Below are positions 42,057-49,475 of a stretch of DNA of 64,000 nt, piece after piece (position 1 is the stretch's first letter; every line of letters starts with the position of its first letter). The stretch is from Yeosuana sp043876835. GTDB lineage: Bacteria > Bacteroidota > Bacteroidia > Flavobacteriales > Flavobacteriaceae. The stretch covers positions 248,001-312,000 of the forward strand of contig NZ_JBAWJZ010000004.1 in assembly GCF_043876835.1 (NCBI RefSeq), read 5' to 3'. A model generated the notes under the pieces. It did not search any database, was not told the origin of the DNA, and saw only the letters and a program-made list of their open reading frames with translations. The translations under genes were made by a program, and so were the position numbers.

Positions 42057-42605
42057 ATGAAATATATAGCATTAATTGTTTTAACTGTAATTCTTATAAG
42101 TTGCAAACAAAATAAGAGTGACAACAATTTATCTGAAATAAAAGAAGAGATAGTTGAAAACATGAAGTCTAGTGGAGATAGTATTCAACTGGATGTTTAC
42201 GATTTTAATGGGTTTAAAAAGTTTTTAAATAAGAAAGACGATAAAATACATGTTATAAATTTTTGGGCGACTTGGTGTGCTCCTTGTGTGAAAGAGTTGC
42301 CTTTTTTTGAAAAACTTAATACTCAATTTGCGGATAAAAATATTGATGTTGTTTTGGTAAGTTTAGATTTTCCACATTTATACGAATCGAAATTAAAACC
42401 TTTTATTGCAGAGAATCATATCAAATTGAAGGTTATAGCTTTAGATGATGTTGATATGAATGCATGGATACCTCAAGTTAATAAAGATTGGTCGGGATCT
42501 ATTCCAGCAACGATTATATATAAAAATGATAACTCTAAATTTTTTGAACAATCATTTACTTACGAATCTTTAGAGAACGAAATAATTAAATTCTTAAAAC
42601 AATAA
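42057..42605 (+). CDS. TlpA-like thioredoxin-fold lipoprotein
   Basis: 182 residues from the ATG at 42057, which gives a clean lipoprotein signal (MKYIALIVLTVILISC, Cys16); an ATG at 42024 would bury the signal. The thioredoxin domain carries WATWCAPCVKELPFF with a CxxC redox site, and a cis-Pro region GSIPATIIY. Predicted to sit in the periplasm, anchored to a membrane, acting as a disulfide reductase. Divergent from the trp operon and four bases before a second thioredoxin-fold gene. Confidence 0.88.
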   Translation: MKYIALIVLTVILISCKQNKSDNNLSEIKEEIVENMKSSGDSIQLDVYDFNGFKKFLNKKDDKIHVINFWATWCAPCVKELPFFEKLNTQFADKNIDVVLVSLDFPHLYESKLKPFIAENHIKLKVIALDDVDMNAWIPQVNKDWSGSIPATIIYKNDNSKFFEQSFTYESLENEIIKFLKQ

Positions 42606-42608
42606 ATT

Positions 42609-43223
42609 ATGAAAACACCAGTTTTTTTGTCAATTATGTTAGTAACATTTATTAGTGATTACACTAGTAATAATGTTACTCTTAGAGAAGGTTATCAAGT
42701 TGGAGATGTGGTATCTGATTTTGAATTAAAAAATGTAGATGGTAAAATGATATCCTTATCCGATTTTAAAGAAGCTAAAGGATTCATTATAACATTTACT
42801 TGCAATACATGCCCTTTTGCTAAAGCCTATGAAGATAGAATAATTGCATTAGATAAAAAGTATGCTTCTAAAGGATATCCTGTAATTGCGATCAATCCTA
42901 ACAATCCGCAAGTTCAACCAGGCGATAGCTATAAAAGTATGCAAGAAAGAGCTCAAGAAAAAGGCTATACATTTCCATATTTAGTTGATGAAGGTCAGCA
43001 TGTATATCCAGAATTTGGTGCAACCAAAACACCACATATGTTTGTATTGCAAAAAACCAAAAAAGGAAATGTGGTTAAATATATTGGTGCCATTGATGAT
43101 AATTATAAAGATGCAGGTGCTGTTAAAACAAAATATGTTGAAGATGCCGTTGATGCTTTATTAAAAGGAGAAGCTGTTAAACAAACAGAAACAAAAGCGA
43201 TAGGTTGTTCCATAAAAGTTTAA
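42609..43223 (+). CDS. Exported thioredoxin-like/AhpC-TSA family protein
   Basis: 204 residues. An N-terminal hydrophobic segment suggests export. The fold is peroxiredoxin-like: VGDVVSDFELKNVDGKMISLSDF, then FTCNTCPFAKAYEDRI with a CxxC-type pair, KTPHMFVL with the cis-Pro, and a C-terminal IGCSIKV with an extra Cys. This subgroup commonly lacks known peroxidase evidence. It probably works with the TlpA-like lipoprotein encoded three bases upstream. Confidence 0.85.
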   Translation: MKTPVFLSIMLVTFISDYTSNNVTLREGYQVGDVVSDFELKNVDGKMISLSDFKEAKGFIITFTCNTCPFAKAYEDRIIALDKKYASKGYPVIAINPNNPQVQPGDSYKSMQERAQEKGYTFPYLVDEGQHVYPEFGATKTPHMFVLQKTKKGNVVKYIGAIDDNYKDAGAVKTKYVEDAVDALLKGEAVKQTETKAIGCSIKV

Positions 43224-43291
43224 TTCAACAATATTTTTTATCAAATAAGTTATTGATAAATATTATTTTTGTGACTTAAAAATTTTAAAAA

Positions 43292-43600
43292 ATGGAAAAT
43301 TTATCACAAGACGAATGGGTAGAACAGTTAGAAAATGATTCTAATGCTGTGATTTTAGATGTAAGAACAGATGCTGAAGTTGCAGATGGAAAAATACCTA
43401 ATTCAATACATATAGACATTTATAGAGGTGCAGAATTTGTTTCAGAAGTTGAAAAACTTGATAAAAGCAAAAACTATTATGTATATTGTAGATCAGGAAA
43501 TAGGAGTGGGCAAGCTTGTAAAATCATGGAACAGATCGGATTTGAAAGCACCTATAATCTTATTGGAGGTATGATGCAATGGGAAGGAGAAATAGAATAA
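43292..43600 (+). CDS. Single-domain rhodanese, cytosolic
   Basis: 102 residues, one rhodanese domain without signal peptide. The active-site loop is CRSGNRSG (about 75-82) and the domain start is VILDVRTDAEVADGKIPNSIHI. Rhodaneses carry persulfide sulfur on that Cys. A possible -7 element TATTTTTG lies at 43264-43271. It precedes a lipoprotein rhodanese by 13 bases, so the pair may move sulfane sulfur in different compartments. Confidence 0.9.
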   Translation: MENLSQDEWVEQLENDSNAVILDVRTDAEVADGKIPNSIHIDIYRGAEFVSEVEKLDKSKNYYVYCRSGNRSGQACKIMEQIGFESTYNLIGGMMQWEGEIE

Positions 43601-43613
43601 TAATAAACAATCC

Positions 43614-44009
43614 ATGAAAAATCTATTTATAGTTTTAAGTGTACTAACTTCTTTTATTTTTTTTAACTGTAAAGGACAGACAGATTCTGAAATTAAAAAT
43701 ATTTCTGTTCAGGAAATGAAGGAGCTTTTAAAAATGGATGATGTTCAGTTGGTTGATGTAAGAACGCCTGAAGAATATCATTCAGGATTTATAGCAAATG
43801 CTGAAAACATGGACTATTTTTCACCTTCTTTTGATGAAGAGATTAAAAAATTAGATAAAGAAAAACCAGTAGTTTTATATTGTAAGTCTGGTAACAGAAG
43901 TTATAAGTCTTCTGTAAAGCTTTTGGAATTAGGTTTTCATAAAATATATAATCTGGATGGTGGCATTATAAAATGGCAACAGGAAGGATTAGATGTTAAA
44001 AAAGAATAA
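43614..44009 (+). CDS. Rhodanese lipoprotein
   Basis: 131 residues. MKNLFIVLSVLTSFIFFNC is a lipoprotein signal with Cys19. The rhodanese domain has VQLVDVRTPEEYHSGFI, the active loop CKSGNRS (about 97-103) and the end GGIIKWQQEG. Predicted periplasm-facing. Last gene of the four-gene redox/sulfur group; a strong terminator follows. Confidence 0.9.
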   Translation: MKNLFIVLSVLTSFIFFNCKGQTDSEIKNISVQEMKELLKMDDVQLVDVRTPEEYHSGFIANAENMDYFSPSFDEEIKKLDKEKPVVLYCKSGNRSYKSSVKLLELGFHKIYNLDGGIIKWQQEGLDVKKE

Positions 44010-44041
44010 AAAAAGCCTCTCAATTTTGAGAGGCTTTTTTT
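44008..44041 (+). terminator. Terminator after the rhodanese lipoprotein gene
   Basis: AAAAGCCTCTCA (44011-44022) and TGAGAGGCTTTT (44027-44038), 12 perfect pairs, four-base loop, then T to 44041. Confidence 0.9.
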
Positions 44042-44240
44042 ATCTATACTATTAAAAGCTTTCATTTTCAGTTATATATAAATTAATTTATTATATTTGA
44101 GTTACTCCAAACGATGAGCCTTCATCTTAAATGAATTAGTAGCGTTTTTCATTTATTATATAATTAAAATCCCCGATTATTTTTTCAAAAGTAAACTTTG
44201 CAATAGTTGCATAGTCATTAACCAACCAAACTTTTTAATT

Positions 44241-45008
44241 ATGATTAAAAAACCAATTTTATTAGTATGCATGGTTGCCATGGTATTTGGCAACATGTTT
44301 ATTTCGAATGCCCAAGATGATTCTAAAGATTACAAAATGTGGGAAGATATTATGTTAACTCCTGATAACACAAAACTTAAAGTTTTGCAAGAAAACATGA
44401 GAAAGCATAATGTAACCTATCATAAAGATGGACCTACAAAGTCAACGGTTTATAATATTGCTTCAGGACCAAATGCAGGTAATATTATTTGGGAAATGGG
44501 ACCAATGATGTTTAAGCATAATGATATGCGCCCAGGTGAAGGTGCTCATGATGCCGATTGGAGGGATAACGTTATGCCTTATATAAAAAAGGTTCAAACT
44601 ATTGAGTATTGGACAGCTGATAAAAAGCTAAATAATACAGATATGATTGAAAAAATGTCGCAATATCCAATTTCTTTTGTAAGATATTATGAAGTGGTTG
44701 ATGGGACAGCTCCAGGCGTAAAAACATTCTTTGAAAGAATTAGTAAAACGGTAAAAGCTTTAGATGGAGTACATCCTTGGGGTGTTTATTACAACGAGTT
44801 CAGACAAGGAAATCTTGGTCGTCACATTGCTACTTTTTCGTTTAGCCCAAATTGGACAGAATTTGATAAAGATGTAAATTTTGTTGAGACGTTTAATAAA
44901 GTTAATGGTGAAGACTCTTGGCAAAATCAGCTAGACTTATATCAAGTAACATTTAAAAACACTTGGGATGAGATTTGGATGTATAATGCTCAAATGAGTG
45001 GAGATTAA
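44241..45008 (+). CDS. Secreted protein of unknown function
   Basis: 255 residues with an N-terminal signal peptide ending near SNAQ (residue 25). The mature part is rich in Trp, Tyr, Asn and Met, without Cys. Two halves show similar layouts (a helix-rich stretch, then VYNIASGP... or IATFSFSPN..., then Trp-rich ending), which could reflect two alpha/beta-barrel-like repeats; this is only an impression. No family recognised. A promoter-like TATATTTG is at 44092-44099, leaving a leader of about 135 bases. Confidence 0.8.
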   Translation: MIKKPILLVCMVAMVFGNMFISNAQDDSKDYKMWEDIMLTPDNTKLKVLQENMRKHNVTYHKDGPTKSTVYNIASGPNAGNIIWEMGPMMFKHNDMRPGEGAHDADWRDNVMPYIKKVQTIEYWTADKKLNNTDMIEKMSQYPISFVRYYEVVDGTAPGVKTFFERISKTVKALDGVHPWGVYYNEFRQGNLGRHIATFSFSPNWTEFDKDVNFVETFNKVNGEDSWQNQLDLYQVTFKNTWDEIWMYNAQMSGD

Positions 45009-45048
45009 ACGGTTTTTAAGAGATTTTTTTAATAATTTAACCAATATT

Positions 45049-45084
45049 AAACCTCTGTTTTTATTTTAAAAAGGAGGTTTTATG
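45049..45084 (+). terminator. Probable terminator after the secreted protein gene
   Basis: AAACCTC (45049-45055) pairs with GAGGTTT (45074-45080), with an inner TTTTT/AAAAA extension, then TTT. Confidence 0.55.
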
Positions 45085-45257
45085 TTTTGGATTCTTTATT
45101 TTAACTACTTTTTTTAGTTGTTTAACTATTAATTTATTATCACAAAATCAATTTATATATTTTTGTTTTAAAATTAATAGATTCGTAATAATTGTATTAA
45201 AATTTTGATAATATTAATTTTTAAGATAGATTTTTTATTATTCAATTTAATTAACAT

Positions 45258-45542
45258 ATGGAAAACGGTTACGTAATTTTAGGTATTATTGCTTTGTTGT
45301 TTCTAAGTATGTATGGGTATGCTTATGCATCTGTTACATTAGAAAAAATGCGCGATAAAAAAATAGAAAAAATTGAGCTCAAAAAAGAACAATTGAGGCT
45401 TGAAGAAATGGCTTTAAAGCAAAAAGCCCGAGACGAAAAAATGAGTCAATTAAATAAACGTAGCGAAGAAATAAGGCTTGAACTTGAAAAGCTTGAGAAA
45501 AAGAAGCAACAACAAGAAATAAAAAAGCTTAAAATAAGCTAA
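45258..45542 (+). CDS. Membrane-anchored coiled-coil protein
   Basis: 94 residues. One N-terminal transmembrane segment (YVILGIIALLFLSMYGYAYA, about 5-24) is followed by a highly charged Lys/Glu/Gln heptad region to the end, a predicted cytosolic coiled coil. Reminiscent in layout of phage-shock PspB-type proteins, but without a convincing match. TATTTTTG at 45158-45165 may be its -7 element. A strong terminator follows at 45598. Confidence 0.75.
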   Translation: MENGYVILGIIALLFLSMYGYAYASVTLEKMRDKKIEKIELKKEQLRLEEMALKQKARDEKMSQLNKRSEEIRLELEKLEKKKQQQEIKKLKIS

Positions 45543-45597
45543 AGCTGTTTTTTTAATTAGATATTTTTTAAATAATATTCTAATTATATCAACTACG

Positions 45598-45636
45598 AAA
45601 GTCCTTAACGGTTCAATTTCCGTTAAGGACTTTTTG
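45598..45636 (+). terminator. Terminator after the coiled-coil protein gene
   Basis: AAAGTCCTTAACGG (45598-45611) and CCGTTAAGGACTTT (45620-45633), 14 perfect pairs, eight-base loop, then TTT. Confidence 0.9.
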
Positions 45637-45755
45637 TTTATTATTTAAACATGATAACAATCACAAAATATTTAAATATATATCTTTAATATTGTGCAAG
45701 AATATAATCTTTTATTAATTTTAAAATAATCATATAATTAAAAAAACCTCATACA

Positions 45756-46508
45756 ATGAAGCATATTAACCTTATTTCTGTACTTGTTATTTTTTTGTTT
45801 TTTGGCTGTAAAGACAAATATAAAACTGTTCCAACTGTTGTAAATAACGGTTCTCATGTTAATCCGCAAGTGTCAAATCCTGAGGCTGAAAAATTGCACA
45901 CTGTAGTTGTTAAGGAGGTTATTCAAACACCAACCTACACTTATCTAAATGTAAATGAAGGCGATAAAAACTTTTGGATTGCTGTAAATAGTGGAGAGGC
46001 TAAAGTAGGAGAAACTTATTTTTATGTTGGAGGTCTTTTAAAAGAAAACTTTGAAAGTAAAGAATTAAACAAAACATTTGATGAATTATATCTTATAGGG
46101 AATTTAGTTTCGGCAAACCATGGAAATCAAATGAGTTCAAATGATTCAAAAAATGAGGATCTTGGAGCAGTCAAAGAACCTGTTACTAATTCGGTTAAAA
46201 CAAATATTATTAGACAGAGTGGTTCTGTTAAAATCTCAGAAATAGTTAACAACCCAAAAAAGTACGAAGGACAAACTGTTCAAATTGATGGTGAGTGTAC
46301 TAAAATTAATAATGGAATAATGGGTAAGAACTGGATTCATTTAAAAGATGGAAGCAAAGATGATTTCGATTTGGTAATAACTTCAAATGATGAGGTTACT
46401 GTAGGTTCTGTTGTTACAATTAAGGGAGATGTGATTTTAAATAAAGATTTTGGAGCTGGTTATAAATATGATTTAATTTTGGAGAATGGTGTTATTGTAA
46501 AAAAATGA
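45756..46508 (+). CDS. Lipoprotein with two OB-fold-like domains
   Basis: 250 residues. Lipobox FLFFGC with Cys18. The first domain (about 48-120) has TYTYLNVNEGDKNFWIAV, typical of NrfJ-related small beta-barrels; a Ser/Asn linker follows; the second domain (about 155-248) has VKISEIVNNPKKYEGQTVQIDGEC, GKNWIHLKDGS and GSVVTIKGDVILNKDFGAGYKYDLILEN, another OB-fold of the same kind. Such proteins occur next to cytochrome or nitrite-reductase genes elsewhere; no such neighbour here. Role unknown. Confidence 0.8.
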   Translation: MKHINLISVLVIFLFFGCKDKYKTVPTVVNNGSHVNPQVSNPEAEKLHTVVVKEVIQTPTYTYLNVNEGDKNFWIAVNSGEAKVGETYFYVGGLLKENFESKELNKTFDELYLIGNLVSANHGNQMSSNDSKNEDLGAVKEPVTNSVKTNIIRQSGSVKISEIVNNPKKYEGQTVQIDGECTKINNGIMGKNWIHLKDGSKDDFDLVITSNDEVTVGSVVTIKGDVILNKDFGAGYKYDLILENGVIVKK

Positions 46509-46548
46509 TAACAAGTAAGTAATCTTAAAATGGTTAGCCCATAATTTA

Positions 46549-46917
46549 TTATTTTTTAAACATAAAATAAACGGCTAAAATCAAAAAAACAAAAGAGATA
46601 ATATGATTAAATCTAAAAGTCTCTGTTTTAAACACTACTAACGTAAACACGGCAAAGACTAGTAACGTAATAACTTCTTGAATAACTTTTAATTGGATGA
46701 GTGAAAATGGTCCGCCATTTTCTTTAAAACCTATTCTGTTGGCTGGAACTTGAAAAACATATTCAAATAAAGCAATACCCCAGCTTATAAGAATAATTGT
46801 TATTAATCCTAATTTATTAAACCATTTCCATTCAGAAAATTTCAAGTGACCATACCATGCCATAACCATAAAGCTGTTGCTTATTATAAGGAGGAAAATT
46901 GTTAAAATTGCTTTCAT
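46549..46917 (-). CDS. DMT-superfamily small membrane protein (DUF486)
   Basis: 122 residues, four transmembrane segments. NSFMVMAWYGHLKF, ISWGIALFEYVFQVPANRIGF and FSLIQLKVIQEVITLLVFA match DUF486 drug/metabolite transporter-like proteins. Function unknown. Upstream on the same strand (47011-47112) lie a promoter, a double hairpin and a terminator, which may be a small RNA or its regulatory leader. Confidence 0.88.
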   Translation of the reverse strand: MKAILTIFLLIISNSFMVMAWYGHLKFSEWKWFNKLGLITIILISWGIALFEYVFQVPANRIGFKENGGPFSLIQLKVIQEVITLLVFAVFTLVVFKTETFRFNHIISFVFLILAVYFMFKK

Positions 46918-47004
46918 AAATTTTAAGTTGAATATTTATTTAAATATATATTCAATTATGATATAAAGCAATTACTTGATTTATTTTTAAAAGGGAAGTT
47001 TTTA

Positions 47005-47100
47005 AAATAGAAAAAGGAAACACATCGCAATGTACTTCCTTTTTCCTCCATAATATTAGGTTACTATTCCTTTGTAGGAACCCTTAATATTACGTCACAA
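47005..47100 (-). ncRNA. Candidate small RNA or attenuated leader, two hairpins
   Basis: Minus-strand transcript predicted from a -7 element at 47112-47105 to a terminator at 47044-47011. Hairpin 1: TAATATTA...AACCTAATATTA (47092-47051) with an inner TTCCT/AGGAA stem and ACAA loop. Hairpin 2: AAAAAGGAA (47044-47036) with TTCCTTTTT (47019-47011), extended by ACAT/ATGT and capped by TGCG, followed by T-rich sequence. The fold is better on the minus strand than on the plus. No coding frame fits. It lies 88 bases upstream of the DUF486 gene. Confidence 0.5.
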
Positions 47101-47104
47101 TATA

Positions 47105-47112
47105 CAAAAATA
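47105..47112 (-). promoter_or_regulatory. Probable -7 element of the candidate small RNA
   Basis: Minus-strand TATTTTTG (47112-47105). The palindrome at 47127-47140 lies 14 bases upstream. Confidence 0.45.
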
Positions 47113-47126
47113 TTGCTAAATAAAAA

Positions 47127-47140
47127 ATGACTTTTGTCAT
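47127..47140. promoter_or_regulatory. Crp/Fnr-like palindrome between divergent units
   Basis: ATGAC-TTTT-GTCAT, a perfect 5-4-5 inverted repeat. It has the same half-sites as the palindrome upstream of tnaA (48910-48923). It lies between the candidate small RNA (minus) and the 72-aa gene (plus, start 45 bases away). Confidence 0.5.
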
Positions 47141-47184
47141 GAAATGATTCTTATTTTTTGATTAAATTAATTGATTAAATAATC

Positions 47185-47403
47185 ATGTTTACTATGACTA
47201 AGCTTAACAGTATTTTCCTTAATAAATTAAATAGTCTAAAAAAATCTGAAGATTTTAAACAAAATGAAAATCAAGATAATAATCCATATTCTTTGTATTC
47301 AAATCAATATTTAAATGCAAGTGAAGAACAAAAAAAATGGATGGATAAAAACTCTGATTATATTTTGAATAAAATTAAAACCTTGGAAAAAAAATATTGG
47401 TAA
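47185..47403 (+). CDS. Small protein of unknown function
   Basis: 72 residues, soluble, rich in Lys, Asn and Ser; helical C-terminus (EEQKKWMDKNSDYILNKIKTLEKKYW). A second in-frame Met at codon 4 (47194) could be the start. Supported mainly by its clear terminator and an upstream palindrome; no family recognised. Confidence 0.55.
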   Translation: MFTMTKLNSIFLNKLNSLKKSEDFKQNENQDNNPYSLYSNQYLNASEEQKKWMDKNSDYILNKIKTLEKKYW

Positions 47404-47424
47404 AAATATTTGCTATTTGACTTT

Positions 47425-47467
47425 AAAAATCCATAATCTCCATTGCTTAGATTATGGATTTTTTTAT
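47425..47467. terminator. Bidirectional terminator between the 72-aa gene and tnaA
   Basis: AAAAATCCATAATCT (47425-47439) and AGATTATGGATTTTT (47449-47463), 15 perfect pairs, loop of nine, with T tracts on both strands. It can serve both converging genes. Confidence 0.85.
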
Positions 47468-47482
47468 TTGGTCTAATTCGGT

Positions 47483-48865
47483 TTAAACTGTTATTTTTTC
47501 CAATTTAACCGTAAAGTGTCTCATAATGGGGGCTTCCTCAATGATTCTGTAACCTCTTTTAGCTTCGCTTCTGGTGGCATAAATTTCTTTAATCACAGAA
47601 GCAATATATTTCATATGATTTAAAGAATAGGTTCTGCGGGGAATTGCTAAACGAACCAATTCTAATTCCGGATATCTGTTTTTGTGAGTAAAAGGGTCTC
47701 TGTCTGCCAGTATCGTGCCTATTTCTACACCTCTAATGCCACCAACAATATAAAGTTCAATAGCTAATGCCTGCGCTCTAAATTCATCTCTTGGTATGGT
47801 TGGTACAAATTTATTGGCATCTAAAAATATAGCGTGACCTCCAAAAGGCTGCTGAACAGGTACTCCAAATTCTACTAATTGTGCTCCTAAATAGGCCACT
47901 TGCTTTATTCTTGTTTCCAAATAATCAAACTCTGTGGCTTCATCTAAACCTACTGCCAATGCACCCATATCTCTTCCGTTTAATCCGCCATATGTTATAA
48001 AGCCTTCAAACATGATATTATAAACAGTTGCTTTTTTGTAAACGTCTTCATCATTAAGTGCAATAAATCCGCCCATATTTACCAGACCGTCTTTTTTTGC
48101 ACTCATGGTCATGCCGTCTGCATATGAGAAAAATTCTTTTACTATTTCCTTAATGGTTGACTCTTTGTAGCCTTCTTCCCTTATTTTAATGAAATAAGCA
48201 TTTTCAGCAAAACGTGCGGCATCAATTATTAAAGGTATGTGGTATTTTTTACAAATTTTAGAAACCTCTTTAATGTTGTTCATTGAAACGGGTTGCCCAC
48301 CTGCCGAGTTACAGGTTACTGTAACAATTACAAAAGGAATATTATTATTTGTATTGTTTTTAAATGCAATTTCTAATTTTTCTATATTAACGTTTCCTTT
48401 AAAAGGATGATATACAGTAGTATTAAAAGCTTCATCAATTGTACAGTCTAAGGTTGATGCTTTTCTAAATTCAATATGTCCTTTGGTGGTATCAAAATGG
48501 GAGTTGCCAGGAATTATATCGCCTTCCTTTACCAAAACAGAAAATAAGACGTTTTCGGCCGCTCTTCCTTGATGGGTTGGTAAAAAATAGTTGAATCCAG
48601 TGATGCGTTTTACGGTATCCTTTAATTTTAAAAAGGATTGAGATCCGGCATAGCTTTCATCGCCAACCATCATTTCTGCCCATTGCTTATCGCTCATCGC
48701 GCCTGTTCCAGAATCGGTTAACAAATCAATAAATACCTTTTCTGAGGTTAAATTGAATAAATTATAATCGGCTTCCTTTATCCATTGTTTTCGCTCTTCA
48801 ATAGTTGAGGGTTTTATATATTCAACCATTTTGGTTTTATAGGGTTCAGCATATGGAAGATTCAT
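47483..48865 (-). CDS. tnaA: Tryptophanase
   Basis: PLP enzyme that splits tryptophan into indole, pyruvate and ammonia. 460 residues. The PLP lysine is in MTMSAKKDGLVNMGG, with SGTGAMSDKQWA, PTHQGRAAEN and NSAGGQPVS around the active site. It is tryptophanase rather than tyrosine phenol-lyase because the substrate pocket has Asp in HFDTTKGH (lyase has Thr) and Ile in GVEIGTIL where the lyase has its phenol-binding Arg. No tnaC-like leader or permease gene adjoins it. Its promoter region has a 14-bp palindrome. Confidence 0.93.
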   Translation of the reverse strand: MNLPYAEPYKTKMVEYIKPSTIEERKQWIKEADYNLFNLTSEKVFIDLLTDSGTGAMSDKQWAEMMVGDESYAGSQSFLKLKDTVKRITGFNYFLPTHQGRAAENVLFSVLVKEGDIIPGNSHFDTTKGHIEFRKASTLDCTIDEAFNTTVYHPFKGNVNIEKLEIAFKNNTNNNIPFVIVTVTCNSAGGQPVSMNNIKEVSKICKKYHIPLIIDAARFAENAYFIKIREEGYKESTIKEIVKEFFSYADGMTMSAKKDGLVNMGGFIALNDEDVYKKATVYNIMFEGFITYGGLNGRDMGALAVGLDEATEFDYLETRIKQVAYLGAQLVEFGVPVQQPFGGHAIFLDANKFVPTIPRDEFRAQALAIELYIVGGIRGVEIGTILADRDPFTHKNRYPELELVRLAIPRRTYSLNHMKYIASVIKEIYATRSEAKRGYRIIEEAPIMRHFTVKLEKITV

Positions 48866-48880
48866 GATTTTTGTTTATTG

Positions 48881-48888
48881 CAAAATTA
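48881..48888 (-). promoter_or_regulatory. Probable -7 element of tnaA
   Basis: Minus-strand TAATTTTG (48888-48881), exact TAnnTTTG match, 15 bases before the ATG. No good -33 element at the usual spacing; the palindrome at 48910-48923 occupies that region. Confidence 0.6.
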
Positions 48889-48909
48889 GCAATAGTACAC
48901 TTCTACCAT

Positions 48910-48923
48910 ATGACAATTGTCAT
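48910..48923. promoter_or_regulatory. Perfect 14-bp palindrome upstream of tnaA
   Basis: ATGACAATTGTCAT, fully self-complementary, with TGA-N6-TCA geometry of Crp/Fnr sites. It ends 21 bases upstream of the tnaA -7 element, so its centre would be near -42, where class II activators bind. Confidence 0.55.
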
Positions 48924-49013
48924 TAAGGCAACTTTATTAGGTTTGCAAAGTAAATAAAGCTTGTGTTTTTCTTACAAACATTATATCTAAGTATTTTAAT
49001 TTCATATATTTTA

Positions 49014-49115
49014 GGTATTATTGAAAATCATTTTGATTGTGAATACCGAGGGGAATTAGAAGTTAAAAGCAAAGGGATGATGAAGATGTATTTTGTAAAT
49101 GGGAAAAAAGTTTAG
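49014..49115 (+). pseudogene. 3' remnant of a class III adenylate/guanylate cyclase gene
   Basis: The frame ending in TAG at 49113-49115 reads IIENHFDCEYRG-ELEVKSKGMMKMYFVNGKKV (hyphen added), which closely follows the C-terminal signature of class III nucleotide cyclases (CEYRG...VKGKG...MYFV). Upstream in this frame the match stops around 49014, and no cyclase core precedes it, since tnaA starts 150 bases away in the other direction. It is therefore a decayed end of a lost gene. Confidence 0.7.
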
Positions 49116-49149
49116 TTTTGTTAAATAGTAAGTGAAATAGGTAGTTATC

Positions 49150-49431
49150 ATGCAAGTTTTAAATAAATTTTCATTGGGAAGAGTGGCACTTCCTTTAGCT
49201 ACGCTAACCGCTGTAACGGTAGCCATAATATTTTACCTTATAAGAGGCAGGCTCTCTCTTTTTTTTCACGGTTGTCTTTTTGTATATATTGCCTTCGGAT
49301 TAATAAGAACTTATATTTCTTATAAAAATGAAGGCGGCATTGCTCAGCTTTTAAAGGATGTATTAGTAATAATAATTGGGTTTTTATTGTTATTTCTTTT
49401 AAGCTTAATATTAGGTTATTTTATTAATTGA
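49150..49431 (+). CDS. Small membrane protein of unknown function
   Basis: 93 residues with about three hydrophobic segments: ALPLATLTAVTVAIIFYLI, LFFHGCLFVYIAFGLI and VLVIIIGFLLLFLLSLILGYFI. No recognised family. It starts 34 bases after the cyclase remnant and has no obvious partner. Start ATG is plausible with an A/G-rich leader. Confidence 0.55.
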   Translation: MQVLNKFSLGRVALPLATLTAVTVAIIFYLIRGRLSLFFHGCLFVYIAFGLIRTYISYKNEGGIAQLLKDVLVIIIGFLLLFLLSLILGYFIN

Positions 49432-49475
49432 TTTAAAAAATCTGATTTCAATTAAATGATTGGTTTATTGTAGTC

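Noticed and set aside
45651..45664. ATGATAACAATCAC as another Crp/Fnr-type site
   Set aside because: Half-sites differ from the three ATGAC/GTCAT sites and no promoter is aligned with it; too weak to list.
47483..48865. Tyrosine phenol-lyase as an alternative call for the tryptophanase gene
   Set aside because: Residues at the two substrate-distinguishing sites (Asp in HFDTTKGH, Ile in VEIGT) are those of tryptophanase.
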